28,748 bases of DNA from a virus. The position numbers and the translations under genes were made by a program. Below the pieces are notes generated by a model. That model searched no databases, was not told where the DNA came from, and saw nothing but the letters and a program-made list of their open reading frames with translations. Shown in pieces: positions 1 through 6,249 of this stretch; positions within the stretch are counted from its first letter, which is position 1, and the number at the start of each line of letters is the position of its first letter. The stretch covers positions 1 through 28,748 of the IMG/VR virus record IMGVR_UViG_3300013104_000064, one strand, 5' to 3'.

Positions 1-52
1 TAGTGTCATATGCTCCATGGTACATCAATCGCACCACTGAGGGGAAATAGGT

Positions 53-238
53 ATGGGATTCGAGACTGAGTTGGATATGAACTGTAGCGTTACGGAAGAC
101 GATACGGTCGTGTTTCATATTGATGACGACGGGGATGTTTCCATTCGTAGTCACGACGGTCAAGTCGATACTGAAATTGTGTTGAGTTGTGCGGATGCTG
201 AGCATCTTCGCGATTGGCTCATCTGGCACCTGTCATGA
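53..238 (+). CDS. small acidic hypothetical protein (61 aa)
   Basis: I do not recognise a family. The protein is very acidic, with a run of Asp around residues 23-28 (HIDDDGD), and has no membrane segment or Cys motif. A good Shine-Dalgarno (GAGGGGAAA) lies about 6 nt before the ATG. Its TGA overlaps the ATG of the next small gene (ATGA), so the two are probably translationally coupled. It is transcribed towards the terminase genes. Real gene on the basis of RBS and coupling; function unknown. Confidence 0.7.
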   Translation: MGFETELDMNCSVTEDDTVVFHIDDDGDVSIRSHDGQVDTEIVLSCADAEHLRDWLIWHLS

Positions 239-384
239 AATGTTCGGAGCTGTACGAGGAAATGAAGGAAGCGCTCAAGTTCTTCGGTTTGCGGTTTCAC
301 GAAATGGACCAGATGGAAGTCGACGCGTACGAGGGGTATGTGATCTTCCGTTATGGTAAACGATCCATCAGCGTCAACCTATAA
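235..384 (+). CDS. small hypothetical protein (49 aa), coupled to the preceding gene
   Basis: The ATG is inside the ATGA overlap with the preceding gene. The product starts MKCSELYEEMKEALKFF and ends GKRSISVNL. It looks like a short amphipathic helix followed by a beta-rich tail; family not recognised. The TAA at 382-384 lies just past the terL stop (379-381, opposite strand), so the two genes converge with a 6-bp overlap. Support is the coupling and a natural-looking composition. No terminator is visible between the convergent genes. Confidence 0.6.
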   Translation: MKCSELYEEMKEALKFFGLRFHEMDQMEVDAYEGYVIFRYGKRSISVNL

Positions 385-1836
385 CATATCAGCCACACCG
401 ACCCGGTTGTTGTGAAGCATCTGACTGATCGCGTCACACATCGGGTCAATCTGGTCATCGTGAGCGTGCGTATCGTCAGCGGTGAACGCTTCACACTCCG
501 TAATGAAATCGTGAACCCACGGCGCATCAAGTGGGATCTTGACGTATCCGGCCTCAATGTAACCCTGGACGTCCATCACACGTGTCAGCTTGTTCGAGGC
601 TGGCCCACGTGGGATCGGGCGTACCGGGATCTTTGGCTTGATCACCTTCTGAATCTTCTGAATCAGTTCCGTACCTGACGACTTGTCCTCGACCGCCATG
701 AATCGCAGACGACCGCTGTGTGACGTTCTGTGCTTGTTCCAGAAGTCAGGGATACGCACCTCAAGCTCGTAAGCCTGGAAGCGCTCACGCAGCACGTCGA
801 GCAGGTACAGGTATCCGTCCTCACCTAACCCCCAGCACTCGGCAACCTGATAGTCGTTATGCTGCTTTGCCTTCTGCGCGGTGTCGACGAACACGGCTCG
901 CCACTTAAGCGGCGGCACGACACTGTAACGTCCGAACCATTCGCCGCGCAGGATGCCGCCGCCGAGCGGTGAGGGGCGTTGCTGCATCTGACTGGCGAAC
1001 ATGTACGAGTTCTTCGCCTTCATAGCCCTGAGCGCGTCCAGGGAGTGTTTCGAAGGCCACAATGCTGATTCGTGGTCGGTACCCTCGTCGACGATGGCGC
1101 TCAGCACCAGATGTCGGAAATTGTACTCGCTGTCTTTGAGCAGCATGCCGCAGAAATCATCCTCGTGAATCCGCTGCATGATCACAATGCACGGCGTCTT
1201 CGTGGAGTTGAAACGTGACTTGATCGTTTCGTCCCACCGACGGTTTACGGCCTTACGCATCGGATCGGAGTACGCATCGTCGGGCTTGAGCGGATCGTCG
1301 ATGATGATCGCGCCGCCGAACCCGTTGTCACCTTCGAAGTCGTCGATCTTGCCCGCGCCAAAGCCCGTGATAGGGCCGCCAGCGGACGTTGCGTAGAACA
1401 CGCCACCTTGCTCCGTCGCCCAGGCCTTCTTGCTGTCCTTGTTCGGCTTGATAGTCAGCTCGGGCCACAACTGAGCGAACTCAGCGGACTTCATAATCGT
1501 TTTGACCGTCTCGGAGTTATCGAGCGCCAGGATGTCAGCGTATGACAGGTGAATAAACTCACACTTGGCGTTCTTCACGTAGCACCACGCCACGAACATT
1601 TTCACCGCCAACTCGGTTTTCGAGTAGCGGGGCGGCATGTTGATGATTAGGTGGGTAGTGCGACCGTAGTAAACATCCATTAACGCGTCACAGATGACGT
1701 GGTGGTGTTCGCTCAGTACGAATTTGGAACCCTTGACGACCTTGAAGAAGTAGCGAACGAAGTATTCGAAACTTTCTTCACAGGCGAGTCGTAGGAAGAG
1801 GGCTTTCTCGGGTGTATCAACTTCAAAACGTTTCAT
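379..1836 (-). CDS. terL: terminase large subunit (DNA-packaging ATPase/nuclease)
   Basis: This is the motor protein that cuts concatemeric phage DNA and pumps it into proheads through the portal. At 485 aa it has the normal length. The N-terminal ATPase has a P-loop-like PPRYSKT at residues 68-74 and a Walker B strand AIIIDDP at 176-182. The C-terminal RNase H-fold nuclease shows VFVDTA (D318), AVEDKSSGTE (E383) and HDDQID (460-464), the usual acidic metal ligands. The ATG overlaps the end of the restored terS frame by 14 nt, the classic terS-terL coupling. The nearby RBS is weak, which fits re-initiation. It lies last in the packaging operon. Confidence 0.95.
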   Translation of the reverse strand: MKRFEVDTPEKALFLRLACEESFEYFVRYFFKVVKGSKFVLSEHHHVICDALMDVYYGRTTHLIINMPPRYSKTELAVKMFVAWCYVKNAKCEFIHLSYADILALDNSETVKTIMKSAEFAQLWPELTIKPNKDSKKAWATEQGGVFYATSAGGPITGFGAGKIDDFEGDNGFGGAIIIDDPLKPDDAYSDPMRKAVNRRWDETIKSRFNSTKTPCIVIMQRIHEDDFCGMLLKDSEYNFRHLVLSAIVDEGTDHESALWPSKHSLDALRAMKAKNSYMFASQMQQRPSPLGGGILRGEWFGRYSVVPPLKWRAVFVDTAQKAKQHNDYQVAECWGLGEDGYLYLLDVLRERFQAYELEVRIPDFWNKHRTSHSGRLRFMAVEDKSSGTELIQKIQKVIKPKIPVRPIPRGPASNKLTRVMDVQGYIEAGYVKIPLDAPWVHDFITECEAFTADDTHAHDDQIDPMCDAISQMLHNNRVGVADML

Positions 1837-2385
1837 TGAACGCTTTCTTAAAATCGATAACTTGTTGAGGTGTTACGTTTGTTGCGATGGCGCCAGTAAC
1901 TTCAACTTGCTGAGGTTTGTTCCAACCCAACATATCGGCAAGTTGTTTGGCAGCAGCACGACGATCAGCGGGACCAGTTAATTTATAACGGACTTCGCCG
2001 TCAGCTTGATCACGACTTCAGAAATATGTTTAAAGTTTTCCGGTTTGTTCAGGTCTTGCAACTTCAAATCGACAGTTGCTTGTTCGTGCAACATGGCGAT
2101 GATCTTGTCACGGTCAGCGTTAACTTTCGCAAGTCGATCAGTCTGTTCGTTCTTAAACATTTTGACGAACGAGTCAACCTTCGGATTACTGAGGAGTTCG
2201 CTAACACATGTGTCGGCTGTCACATCGCTCTTCGCCTTGCCGCCAGCCCGACGATACGCCTCACGCTGCGACAACCCTTCCAGTACGCCCAACGCCACAC
2301 CTTGCTGCAAACGAGTCAGGGCGTGGAATGCCGAAACCTGTTCGTCGCTCAGTTCGATGGTGCGGTTGTCGATGGTGATCAGCAT
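1823..2385 (-). CDS. terS: terminase small subunit, interrupted by a -1 frameshift
   Basis: The small terminase recognises the packaging site and feeds DNA to TerL. The first frame (ATG 2385) has a terminase-type HTH region, with LTRLQQGVALGVLEG then LSQREAYRRAGG at residues 28-49, and stops at 1978 after VIKLTAKSVIN. The -1 frame continues from about 2005 to a TGA at 1825-1823. It reads DGEVRYKLTGPADRRAAAK, then QLADMLGWNKPQQVEVTG, a typical TerS C-terminus. Joined, they give about 187 aa and overlap terL by 14 nt. The -1 frame has a TGA near 2019, so the shift must lie within about 2017-1981. I see no classical slippery heptamer, so a one-base sequence error, a true mutation or an unusual programmed shift are all possible. 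Confidence 0.85.
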
Positions 2386-2415
2386 TGCGGAAAGCCTTGC
2401 GGTTGAGGTTACACG

Positions 2416-2444
2416 ATTGTCGCCGTCGCTGACAGGCGAGTCAA
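2416..2444 (-). promoter_or_regulatory. promoter for the terS-terL operon
   Basis: On the minus strand TTGACT (2444-2439) is followed after exactly 17 nt by GACAAT (2421-2416), placing a start about 25 nt before the terS ATG. The -35 is embedded in TGACTCGCCTGTCA, a degenerate version of the palindrome TGACG-N4-CGTCA seen at the other promoters in this window. Predicted from sequence only. Confidence 0.6.
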
Positions 2445-2458
2445 TCCCGATGGGTCGT

Positions 2459-2738
2459 TACCCCGATAATCTGATCCGGGGTATTTATCGGGGTATGCTG
2501 TAAGTCCTTGTATTTACTACTAATATATATTTTATACCCCGATACCCTTAATAAATAATATTAGTATAGAAACTGTATAGGTATATGATAATACATATCA
2601 TTAACATATATATCGTATGGCTGGAGAGTGAGATCGATACGGGGTATTCAGGTAAATCCCCTACAGCCCACGGAATACGTGGCATCCAGCGTACCCCGGA
2701 TAGCGTGTGAGTTCCGGGGTACGGGGTATACCGGGGTA
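2459..2738. repeat. nine dispersed copies of a 7-bp CGGGGTA/TACCCCG repeat
   Basis: TACCCCG on the plus strand starts at 2459, 2535 and 2692. CGGGGTA starts at 2477, 2489, 2640, 2715, 2722 and 2732. Several are extended (ATCGGGGTAT, ATACCCCGATA), and the last three form a near-tandem cluster. Chance would give far fewer than one copy in 280 bp. Such arrays are typical of protein-binding iterons; the binding protein is unknown (TerS or a replication initiator are the obvious candidates). Confidence 0.85.
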
Positions 2739-2770
2739 CGGTTTTAAGCGAAAATAAATTATCTCGGGCT

Positions 2771-2936
2771 TCAGTAATTTATTTATAATTTAATTTGGTT
2801 ACTTTTTGACCAGAAAATGATCATTTTTAAATTACTGAAATTATCTCTGTCGACTTTTAATCATTTTTGGTTGACATCTGATCAAATTTTGATCGATTTA
2901 TAATTATCTCGACGTCAGTTAATTTTCAGTAATTTA
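2771..2936. repeat. AT-rich block with three copies of TCAGTAATTTA
   Basis: The 11-mer TCAGTAATTTA occurs directly at 2771-2781 and 2926-2936, and inverted at 2828-2838. A second motif, AATTATCTC, recurs near 2757, 2840 and 2902, twice extended to AATTATCTCG. TGATCA-type palindromes (around 2819 and 2879) are also present. The block is strikingly AT-rich compared with its surroundings, as in DNA-unwinding elements or regulatory arrays. Confidence 0.75.
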
Positions 2937-2978
2937 ATTTTCAACCGATGCCGGAATCACGGCATCCCCTCCAGGCGT

Positions 2979-3000
2979 AAAAAAACCCGCCTAAGCGGGT
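2979..3000 (-). terminator. intrinsic terminator whose loop contains the stop codon of the gene it ends
   Basis: On the minus strand the stem ACCCGC / GCGGGT closes a TTAG loop and is followed by seven T. The TAG stop (2993-2991) of the HTH gene is in the loop, so gene end and terminator coincide. It ends the minus-strand operon that starts at the promoter near 4880. Confidence 0.9.
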
Positions 3001-3452
3001 CGTTTCATCGCGTAAATCTTCTCCCATGTAGGCCATCCATCCGTCACATTCGGTCCCCTGGCTTCGATCCGCGTAGGTCGTTTTCGAGGTCGACCGTGTA
3101 CGGAGTTCATCGCCACTTTGATCCCACGCGCCATCGCCACACGCTTCAGCACGTGACCCTCGCTGTACCCTATGACCCTCGCCGCATATCCCCAGCTGCG
3201 ACCCTCAGCAGCCATCCTGTGCAGCGCCTGACCCATAGTTTCACCGGTGTCCCTTAGATATGCAGTAGCACGTATAAAAGGTTCGAAGGGATCTTTAGTT
3301 GGGTTATTTGCCAACATGTCGCAGAAACTTTGCGGGTGATAACCTATTGCACGTGCTGTATCAAAACGTGTAAGTCCCTGGTCTGCAAAGTCCGCAATAA
3401 GTTGCCAGAAGTTCACGCCCCACCGTGTTTCAACTTGACGTTTACCGGCCAT
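2991..3452 (-). CDS. putative DNA-binding protein with two HTH-like segments (153 aa)
   Basis: Two segments look like helix-turn-helix units: LTRFDTARAIGYHPQSFCDM (residues 28-47) and RSWGYAARVIGYSEGHVLKR (84-103). A basic stretch (GRPRKRPTRIEAR) follows, and the protein ends in a Trp-containing tail. This suggests a regulator or a site-binding protein. It is the last gene of its operon, and its start overlaps the previous stop (TAATG). It could be the protein that reads one of the repeat arrays immediately downstream, but that is only inference from proximity. No specific family assigned. Confidence 0.75.
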   Translation of the reverse strand: MAGKRQVETRWGVNFWQLIADFADQGLTRFDTARAIGYHPQSFCDMLANNPTKDPFEPFIRATAYLRDTGETMGQALHRMAAEGRSWGYAARVIGYSEGHVLKRVAMARGIKVAMNSVHGRPRKRPTRIEARGPNVTDGWPTWEKIYAMKRPA

Positions 3453-3634
3453 TACACACCCACCAGCGCCAGGAGCGCATCAATTGTAACGACGTGAGCG
3501 GCGTGTAAGTCGGCACGTTTGCGATAGTGCTTCTCGCCGGGGCCAGCATCATCGGCGTAAGCGGTGAGATTAATAACCGCGTTGGCGTGATACGCCCGCA
3601 GATCCCACAGGTGTTCAATCAGTTCTGGACTCAT
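3452..3634 (-). CDS. small helical hypothetical protein (60 aa)
   Basis: Not recognised. It appears helical, with His- and Ala-rich segments and no Cys pairs or membrane segment. The ATG lies in an ATGA overlap with the upstream gene and has a GGAG Shine-Dalgarno 8 nt upstream. Its TAA shares one base with the next ATG. Tight coupling on both sides supports expression. Confidence 0.75.
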   Translation of the reverse strand: MSPELIEHLWDLRAYHANAVINLTAYADDAGPGEKHYRKRADLHAAHVVTIDALLALVGV

Positions 3635-4374
3635 CGATTCATCTCCTTGACCTTGTCGAGGAAGGCGTTCAGCGCATCAGCCAGCGACTGGCATTGGTTA
3701 GAAGTCAGCATCGGGAAGTTGTGAGCCGCACAGACCGCTGACATAACCGACTTCATGGTGTGCACCACCGCTACCGGCGCGGGCGGCGAGGATACGGTCC
3801 AAGGGTCGCCGTGCGTTCCACCAGATACTTTAATTCCGGCTTGCCCTAGGACTATCAGAAGTGATGCAAGATGCGCGTCAGTAGGGTTAGGGCTCCATAG
3901 TTGCTCAATCCCTTCGGCCTGTGGCGAACTGTTCTCCAACTCAACTCCGGCAGCGCATGAGCAGTATCCGCGCCAGTCACCAATAGCGTCGCTGTATTCG
4001 CCAGAACCGTCACAGGATGTGCATACGGCTTGCACCGGATCTGTGGGGGTTATGGCGGCGCTGATCCGCTTAAAGAGTTTTGATCCTAGGTAGGATTCAT
4101 ATGGGATTACCTCGGACAACAACTCGGCCAGCTCCGCATTCCGCTGCTCGGCGGCTGTCAGGCGCTTATCAATTTCGTGTGCTTCTTCAGCCAAGCCATC
4201 CGCGCTATATTTCCAGCTTGCAGCGGTATCTTTTGCGAGCACCAGCTCTTCCCGCAACGCAGCCAGCTCAACTTGAGCGGCGTCGAAGTCTGTTGATTGC
4301 ACGTAGCGCCCCATCGGCGGCGCGTACACCCGCATACCGTTTCGCGTCCACTCATATCGTTTCACTTCACTCAC
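3631..4374 (-). CDS. Ea22-like phage accessory protein with coiled coil and Cys cluster (~247 aa)
   Basis: The N-terminus (VKRYEWTRNGMRVYAPPMGRY) and the Ala/Glu/Leu-rich coiled coil (about residues 30-90) are typical of variable phage accessory proteins often called Ea22-like. Then comes CTSCDGSGEYSD with CSCAAG, a probable metal-binding knuckle (about 117-140), and a C-terminal helical part. An ATG at 4380 has GGAG only 1 nt away, whereas the in-frame GTG at 4374 has the same GGAG at 8 nt and gives MSEVKRYEW, so I prefer GTG; 4380 remains possible. It overlaps the next gene by ATGA. Function unknown, probably non-essential early function. Confidence 0.75.
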   Translation of the reverse strand: MSEVKRYEWTRNGMRVYAPPMGRYVQSTDFDAAQVELAALREELVLAKDTAASWKYSADGLAEEAHEIDKRLTAAEQRNAELAELLSEVIPYESYLGSKLFKRISAAITPTDPVQAVCTSCDGSGEYSDAIGDWRGYCSCAAGVELENSSPQAEGIEQLWSPNPTDAHLASLLIVLGQAGIKVSGGTHGDPWTVSSPPAPVAVVHTMKSVMSAVCAAHNFPMLTSNQCQSLADALNAFLDKVKEMNR

Positions 4375-4409
4375 GGTCATTCTCCAATCTGCTGTGCCCT
4401 ATAGGGCGG

Positions 4410-4553
4410 TTATTGTTGGGTATGTTGAGCTCGCTTTTTCCATCCGGCATCCCAGCGCTTGCGGGAGTGCGGCGACTTCTCATCGTCGAATGGATTGGCG
4501 TCTCGCGCTTTACCTTCACGGTGCGCGGCGTAACCTTGTTCGAAAGCGGTCAT
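4410..4553 (-). CDS. ribosome modulation factor (RMF/CrpP-like) small protein (47 aa)
   Basis: The 47-aa sequence shows the RMF-family pattern: FEQGYAAHREGK, then NPF, then the Trp pair in RWDAGWKKR. Host RMF dimerises and inactivates ribosomes in stationary phase; the family also includes plasmid- and phage-borne relatives such as CrpP. A longer in-frame start at 4655 exists, but the ATG at 4553 overlaps the stop of the 28-aa gene upstream (ATGA) and removes an unrelated N-terminus. The phage role is not known; binding host ribosomes or nucleic acid is an inference. Confidence 0.75.
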   Translation of the reverse strand: MTAFEQGYAAHREGKARDANPFDDEKSPHSRKRWDAGWKKRAQHTQQ

Positions 4554-4636
4554 TGGGATTTCTCGATATGTCGAATCAACGAGTAGAACGCCGCCACGGC
4601 GACCGACGCCATGCACCAATATACGAGCCAGATCAT
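4550..4636 (-). CDS. 28-aa single-membrane-span peptide
   Basis: The peptide is MIWLVYWCMASVAVAAFYSL followed by IRHIEKSQ: one hydrophobic helix and a short charged cytoplasmic-type tail. It is too short for common gene callers. Support is strong by context: its ATG overlaps the upstream stop (ATGA at 4636-4633), its TGA overlaps the downstream ATG (4553-4550), and GGGAG lies 7 nt before the ATG. It fills exactly the gap between two genes. Function unknown. Confidence 0.8.
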   Translation of the reverse strand: MIWLVYWCMASVAVAAFYSLIRHIEKSQ

Positions 4637-4824
4637 GACCGGCTCCCGTCTTCAACTGGTAGATACGACACTTCGAACGTCAGGTACGAACCGTCCTCGA
4701 AATAGTAGGTGTGATGTTTCGCGTTATGCGGGCATTCGCGGCGGCTGAACGATGCAACGGCTGCCTGATACGGGTCTTTAGAACGACGGATGCACTGGGC
4801 AATGGTAAGACGAGAGGTGGTCAT
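4633..4824 (-). CDS. small hypothetical protein (63 aa), first gene of its operon
   Basis: Unrecognised; begins MTTSRLTIAQCIRRSKDPYQ and ends in a beta-rich part (YYFEDGSYLTFEVSYLPVEDG). Longer in-frame starts exist up to 4953, but they would run through the promoter and the terminator of the neighbouring operon. The ATG at 4824 has GGAG 8 nt upstream and lies about 20-30 nt downstream of the -10 box, so it is the convincing start. Confidence 0.75.
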   Translation of the reverse strand: MTTSRLTIAQCIRRSKDPYQAAVASFSRRECPHNAKHHTYYFEDGSYLTFEVSYLPVEDGSRS

Positions 4825-4851
4825 AGTGTCGCTCCAATGGTTGACGTGATA

Positions 4852-4880
4852 ATTATTATCCATAATGACGGACTCGTCAA
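4852..4880 (-). promoter_or_regulatory. sigma70-type promoter with palindromic operator
   Basis: On the minus strand TTGACG (4880-4875), a 17-nt spacer and AATAAT (4857-4852) form a strong promoter for the genes 4824 to 2991. The palindrome TGACGGACTCGTCA (4866-4879) overlaps the -35 box, as expected for a repressor site that blocks RNA polymerase. The same palindrome recurs at five other promoters in this window. Confidence 0.8.
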
Positions 4881-4890
4881 TACTCAGGCA

Positions 4891-4912
4891 AATAAAAAGC
4901 CCCGAAGGGCTT
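4891..4912 (-). terminator. intrinsic terminator after the 7543-4916 operon
   Basis: On the minus strand the stem AAGCCC / GGGCTT encloses the stable TTCG tetraloop and is followed by TTTATT. It begins a few bases after the stop codon of the 4916-5344 gene and just upstream of the next operon's promoter. Confidence 0.9.
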
Positions 4913-4915
4913 GAG

Positions 4916-5344
4916 TTACCGACTGGTGGTCGAGAATTTAATCCCGATGGCACGTAAGCGAATTACCTGATCCTGGGGCGGTAGGTTGGTGTATGACGTA
5001 CAACCCTGATTCTGAAGCCCCTCAATCGCTTCCTGTTGCTTCGTCGACTCAATGACAGCGAGCAGACACTCAGACGACTGCATCGCCACGCGCTTACCGT
5101 AACGGTCCATCGTCGACGCACACGACTCAGCGTACGCCAATGTGGACGCGGTGAGCGCTGCCACACGTATCGCGTCACACTGCGCCGCCTGGGCGATCCC
5201 ACAACTGCTCAGCGCTACGGCGAGCATTACGCCCATCACACCTTTACCTGTCTTGCACATTGGTCGATCCTCGTCGTTTACATCCCATTGATAGCCACAC
5301 GCGTGGCAGTGGTACTGATCGTTCACTCGTCTGGCTTTACACAT
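4916..5344 (-). CDS. zinc-ribbon N-terminus joined to an exported protein; dual start likely (142 / 114 aa)
   Basis: From ATG 5344 the product begins with a zinc-ribbon-like YHCHACGYQWDVNDED (Cys 13, 16, 30), then enters a signal-peptide-like segment (MCKTGKGVMGVMLAVALSSC, with possible cleavage after AQA) and a Cys-containing helical domain. ATG 5344 lies 1 nt after the upstream stop, which supports its use. However, ATG 5260 has its own GAGG 8 nt upstream and would give a clean secreted or lipoprotein-like 114-aa protein. Two products from one frame, or a fusion of two formerly separate genes, are both plausible. The expected fourth zinc ligand is not obvious. Confidence 0.65.
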   Translation of the reverse strand: MCKARRVNDQYHCHACGYQWDVNDEDRPMCKTGKGVMGVMLAVALSSCGIAQAAQCDAIRVAALTASTLAYAESCASTMDRYGKRVAMQSSECLLAVIESTKQQEAIEGLQNQGCTSYTNLPPQDQVIRLRAIGIKFSTTSR

Positions 5345-5345
5345 A

Positions 5346-5759
5346 TCATTTCACCAGTGATGCAGCGTATTCAACGAGGAACAGTTTCGGAGCTATCCAG
5401 ATCTGCAACCACGTGAGGTTGCATGCCCCCGCTATACCGAACCCGATAGTCAACATGCTCACGACTGTTACGAGTACCAGGCCCGGGTGGATTTCACCGC
5501 CATCGTCAAAGATAAATGTTGGCTTGATATGATAATCGTCGACTTTTACCTGACGCGTGTGTTTGTAGATGAACCAAATTGTGCCGATGATCAACAGTAG
5601 ACCAGCGACAAATGCTAGCAGGGATTCGACCATTTTCCAGATGAGTAGCTGGTGAATCACCTCGGGAATTTCAGCACTGAGAAAACTAACACCTGCGTCG
5701 ATACCATTCGAAGTTTTGGTGATCATTGCAGTCAGCGCTTGTTGCAGTTGCTCGTTCAT
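5346..5759 (-). CDS. phage membrane protein with two transmembrane segments (137 aa)
   Basis: The N-terminal ~40 residues are amphipathic (MNEQLQQALTAM, then SFLSAEIPEVIHQLL), followed by two clear membrane spans (about 45-65, LLAFVAGLLLIIGTIWFIY, and about 95-115, LVLVTVVSMLTIGFGIAGA) with a polar loop between. The pattern is common in small phage inner-membrane proteins of unknown function; a holin-like role is possible but not supported by position, since the lysis cluster is elsewhere. It lies just downstream of an internal promoter at 5801-5829. Confidence 0.75.
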   Translation of the reverse strand: MNEQLQQALTAMITKTSNGIDAGVSFLSAEIPEVIHQLLIWKMVESLLAFVAGLLLIIGTIWFIYKHTRQVKVDDYHIKPTFIFDDGGEIHPGLVLVTVVSMLTIGFGIAGACNLTWLQIWIAPKLFLVEYAASLVK

Positions 5760-5779
5760 CCTATGTACTCCGTGTCAGG

Positions 5780-6103
5780 TTATTTCGTTTCGTTGGGTGA
5801 AGTATTGACGAGTCCGTCATTAACGTCAATCGGTATTTTACGATCCTGACGGCTCGACCCGACCAGCGGCAATTGCCCCGGTGCCAAACCCCACGGGATC
5901 TCGGTTTTACAGTCGGGACATTGCTTCATATTCAGCGAGCTATACCTGATCAAATCGGTACACCCGCACGCGCAGCGGTTGCTCGTCGCAGGTAGCGGTG
6001 CGGTCACACGTGCCCTGGGCATCCCGCGCAGGTTCCACCCGATAGCAATGCTGAATCCGATGATAAGTACGAGAAGAATGTAATTTTCTACGGTCGGTAT
6101 CAT
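5780..6103 (-). CDS. membrane-anchored zinc-ribbon protein (107 aa)
   Basis: An N-terminal membrane helix (ILLVLIIGFSIAIGWNL, about residues 8-24) is followed by two Cys pairs, CACGCTD (about 44-50) and CPDCKTE (62-68), a typical treble-clef/zinc-ribbon. The soluble part should face the cytoplasm. The last codons (DVNDGLVNT) overlap the operator and promoter of the next gene. The start shares a base with the previous stop (TAATG). Function unknown. Confidence 0.75.
   Translation of the reverse strand: MIPTVENYILLVLIIGFSIAIGWNLRGMPRARVTAPLPATSNRCACGCTDLIRYSSLNMKQCPDCKTEIPWGLAPGQLPLVGSSRQDRKIPIDVNDGLVNTSPNETK
5801..5829 (-). promoter_or_regulatory. internal promoter with the palindromic operator in the spacer
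   Basis: On the minus strand TTGACG (5829-5824), 17 nt, AATACT (5806-5801). The palindrome TGACGAGTCCGTCA (plus strand 5806-5819) lies in the spacer and touches the -10 box rather than the -35 box. It would serve the membrane protein at 5759 and the gene after it. It sits within the 3' end of the upstream coding sequence. Confidence 0.7.
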
Positions 6104-6249
6104 TATGTAGACTCATCGTCACGGTGTGGGTTGGCTACGCACACGTATTCAAATGGCCATAGGAGGGGATATTCTTCACGAAGTTGATCGACATCCTTCT
6201 GATTTTCGGGGTGCAACTCGTAATGCTGCTCTTTCTGTAGATATTTCAT
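6103..6249 (-). CDS. small hypothetical protein (48 aa)
   Basis: The product begins MKYLQKEQHYELHPENQKDV and ends PHRDDEST. It is charged and soluble; no family recognised. Its ATG overlaps the upstream stop (ATGA at 6249-6246) and its TAA overlaps the next ATG (TAATG at 6105-6101), so it fills the gap between two genes exactly. That fit is the main evidence. Confidence 0.8.
   Translation of the reverse strand: MKYLQKEQHYELHPENQKDVDQLREEYPLLWPFEYVCVANPHRDDEST

Larger units (their letters stand above)
2386..2990. other. gene-free control region between terS and the accessory operon
   Basis: About 600 bp without a credible gene. From left to right it holds the terS promoter, a segment with nine copies of CGGGGTA/TACCCCG (2459-2738), a strongly AT-rich block with further repeats (about 2745-2945), a 7-bp-stem hairpin (GATGCCG / CGGCATC, 2947-2966), and the terminator of the gene to the right. 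The short frames here have no RBS or natural composition. Position next to terS and an iteron-like layout suggest a pac/cos recognition site or a replication origin; neither is shown directly. Confidence 0.75.

Noticed and set aside
2386-2990. CRISPR-like array in the repeat-rich intergenic region
   Set aside because: Repeats are 7-11 bp, irregularly spaced and in both orientations; no spacer-repeat periodicity.
4825-4953. N-terminal extension of the 4633 gene to 4953
   Set aside because: Would translate the promoter, operator and the neighbouring terminator; the ATG at 4824 has a good GGAG.
5806-5834. Plus-strand reading of the 5806 operator as a promoter (TTGACG-N17-AATCGG)
   Set aside because: The -10 is poor and no plus-strand gene follows; the minus-strand reading has a good -10 and a gene.
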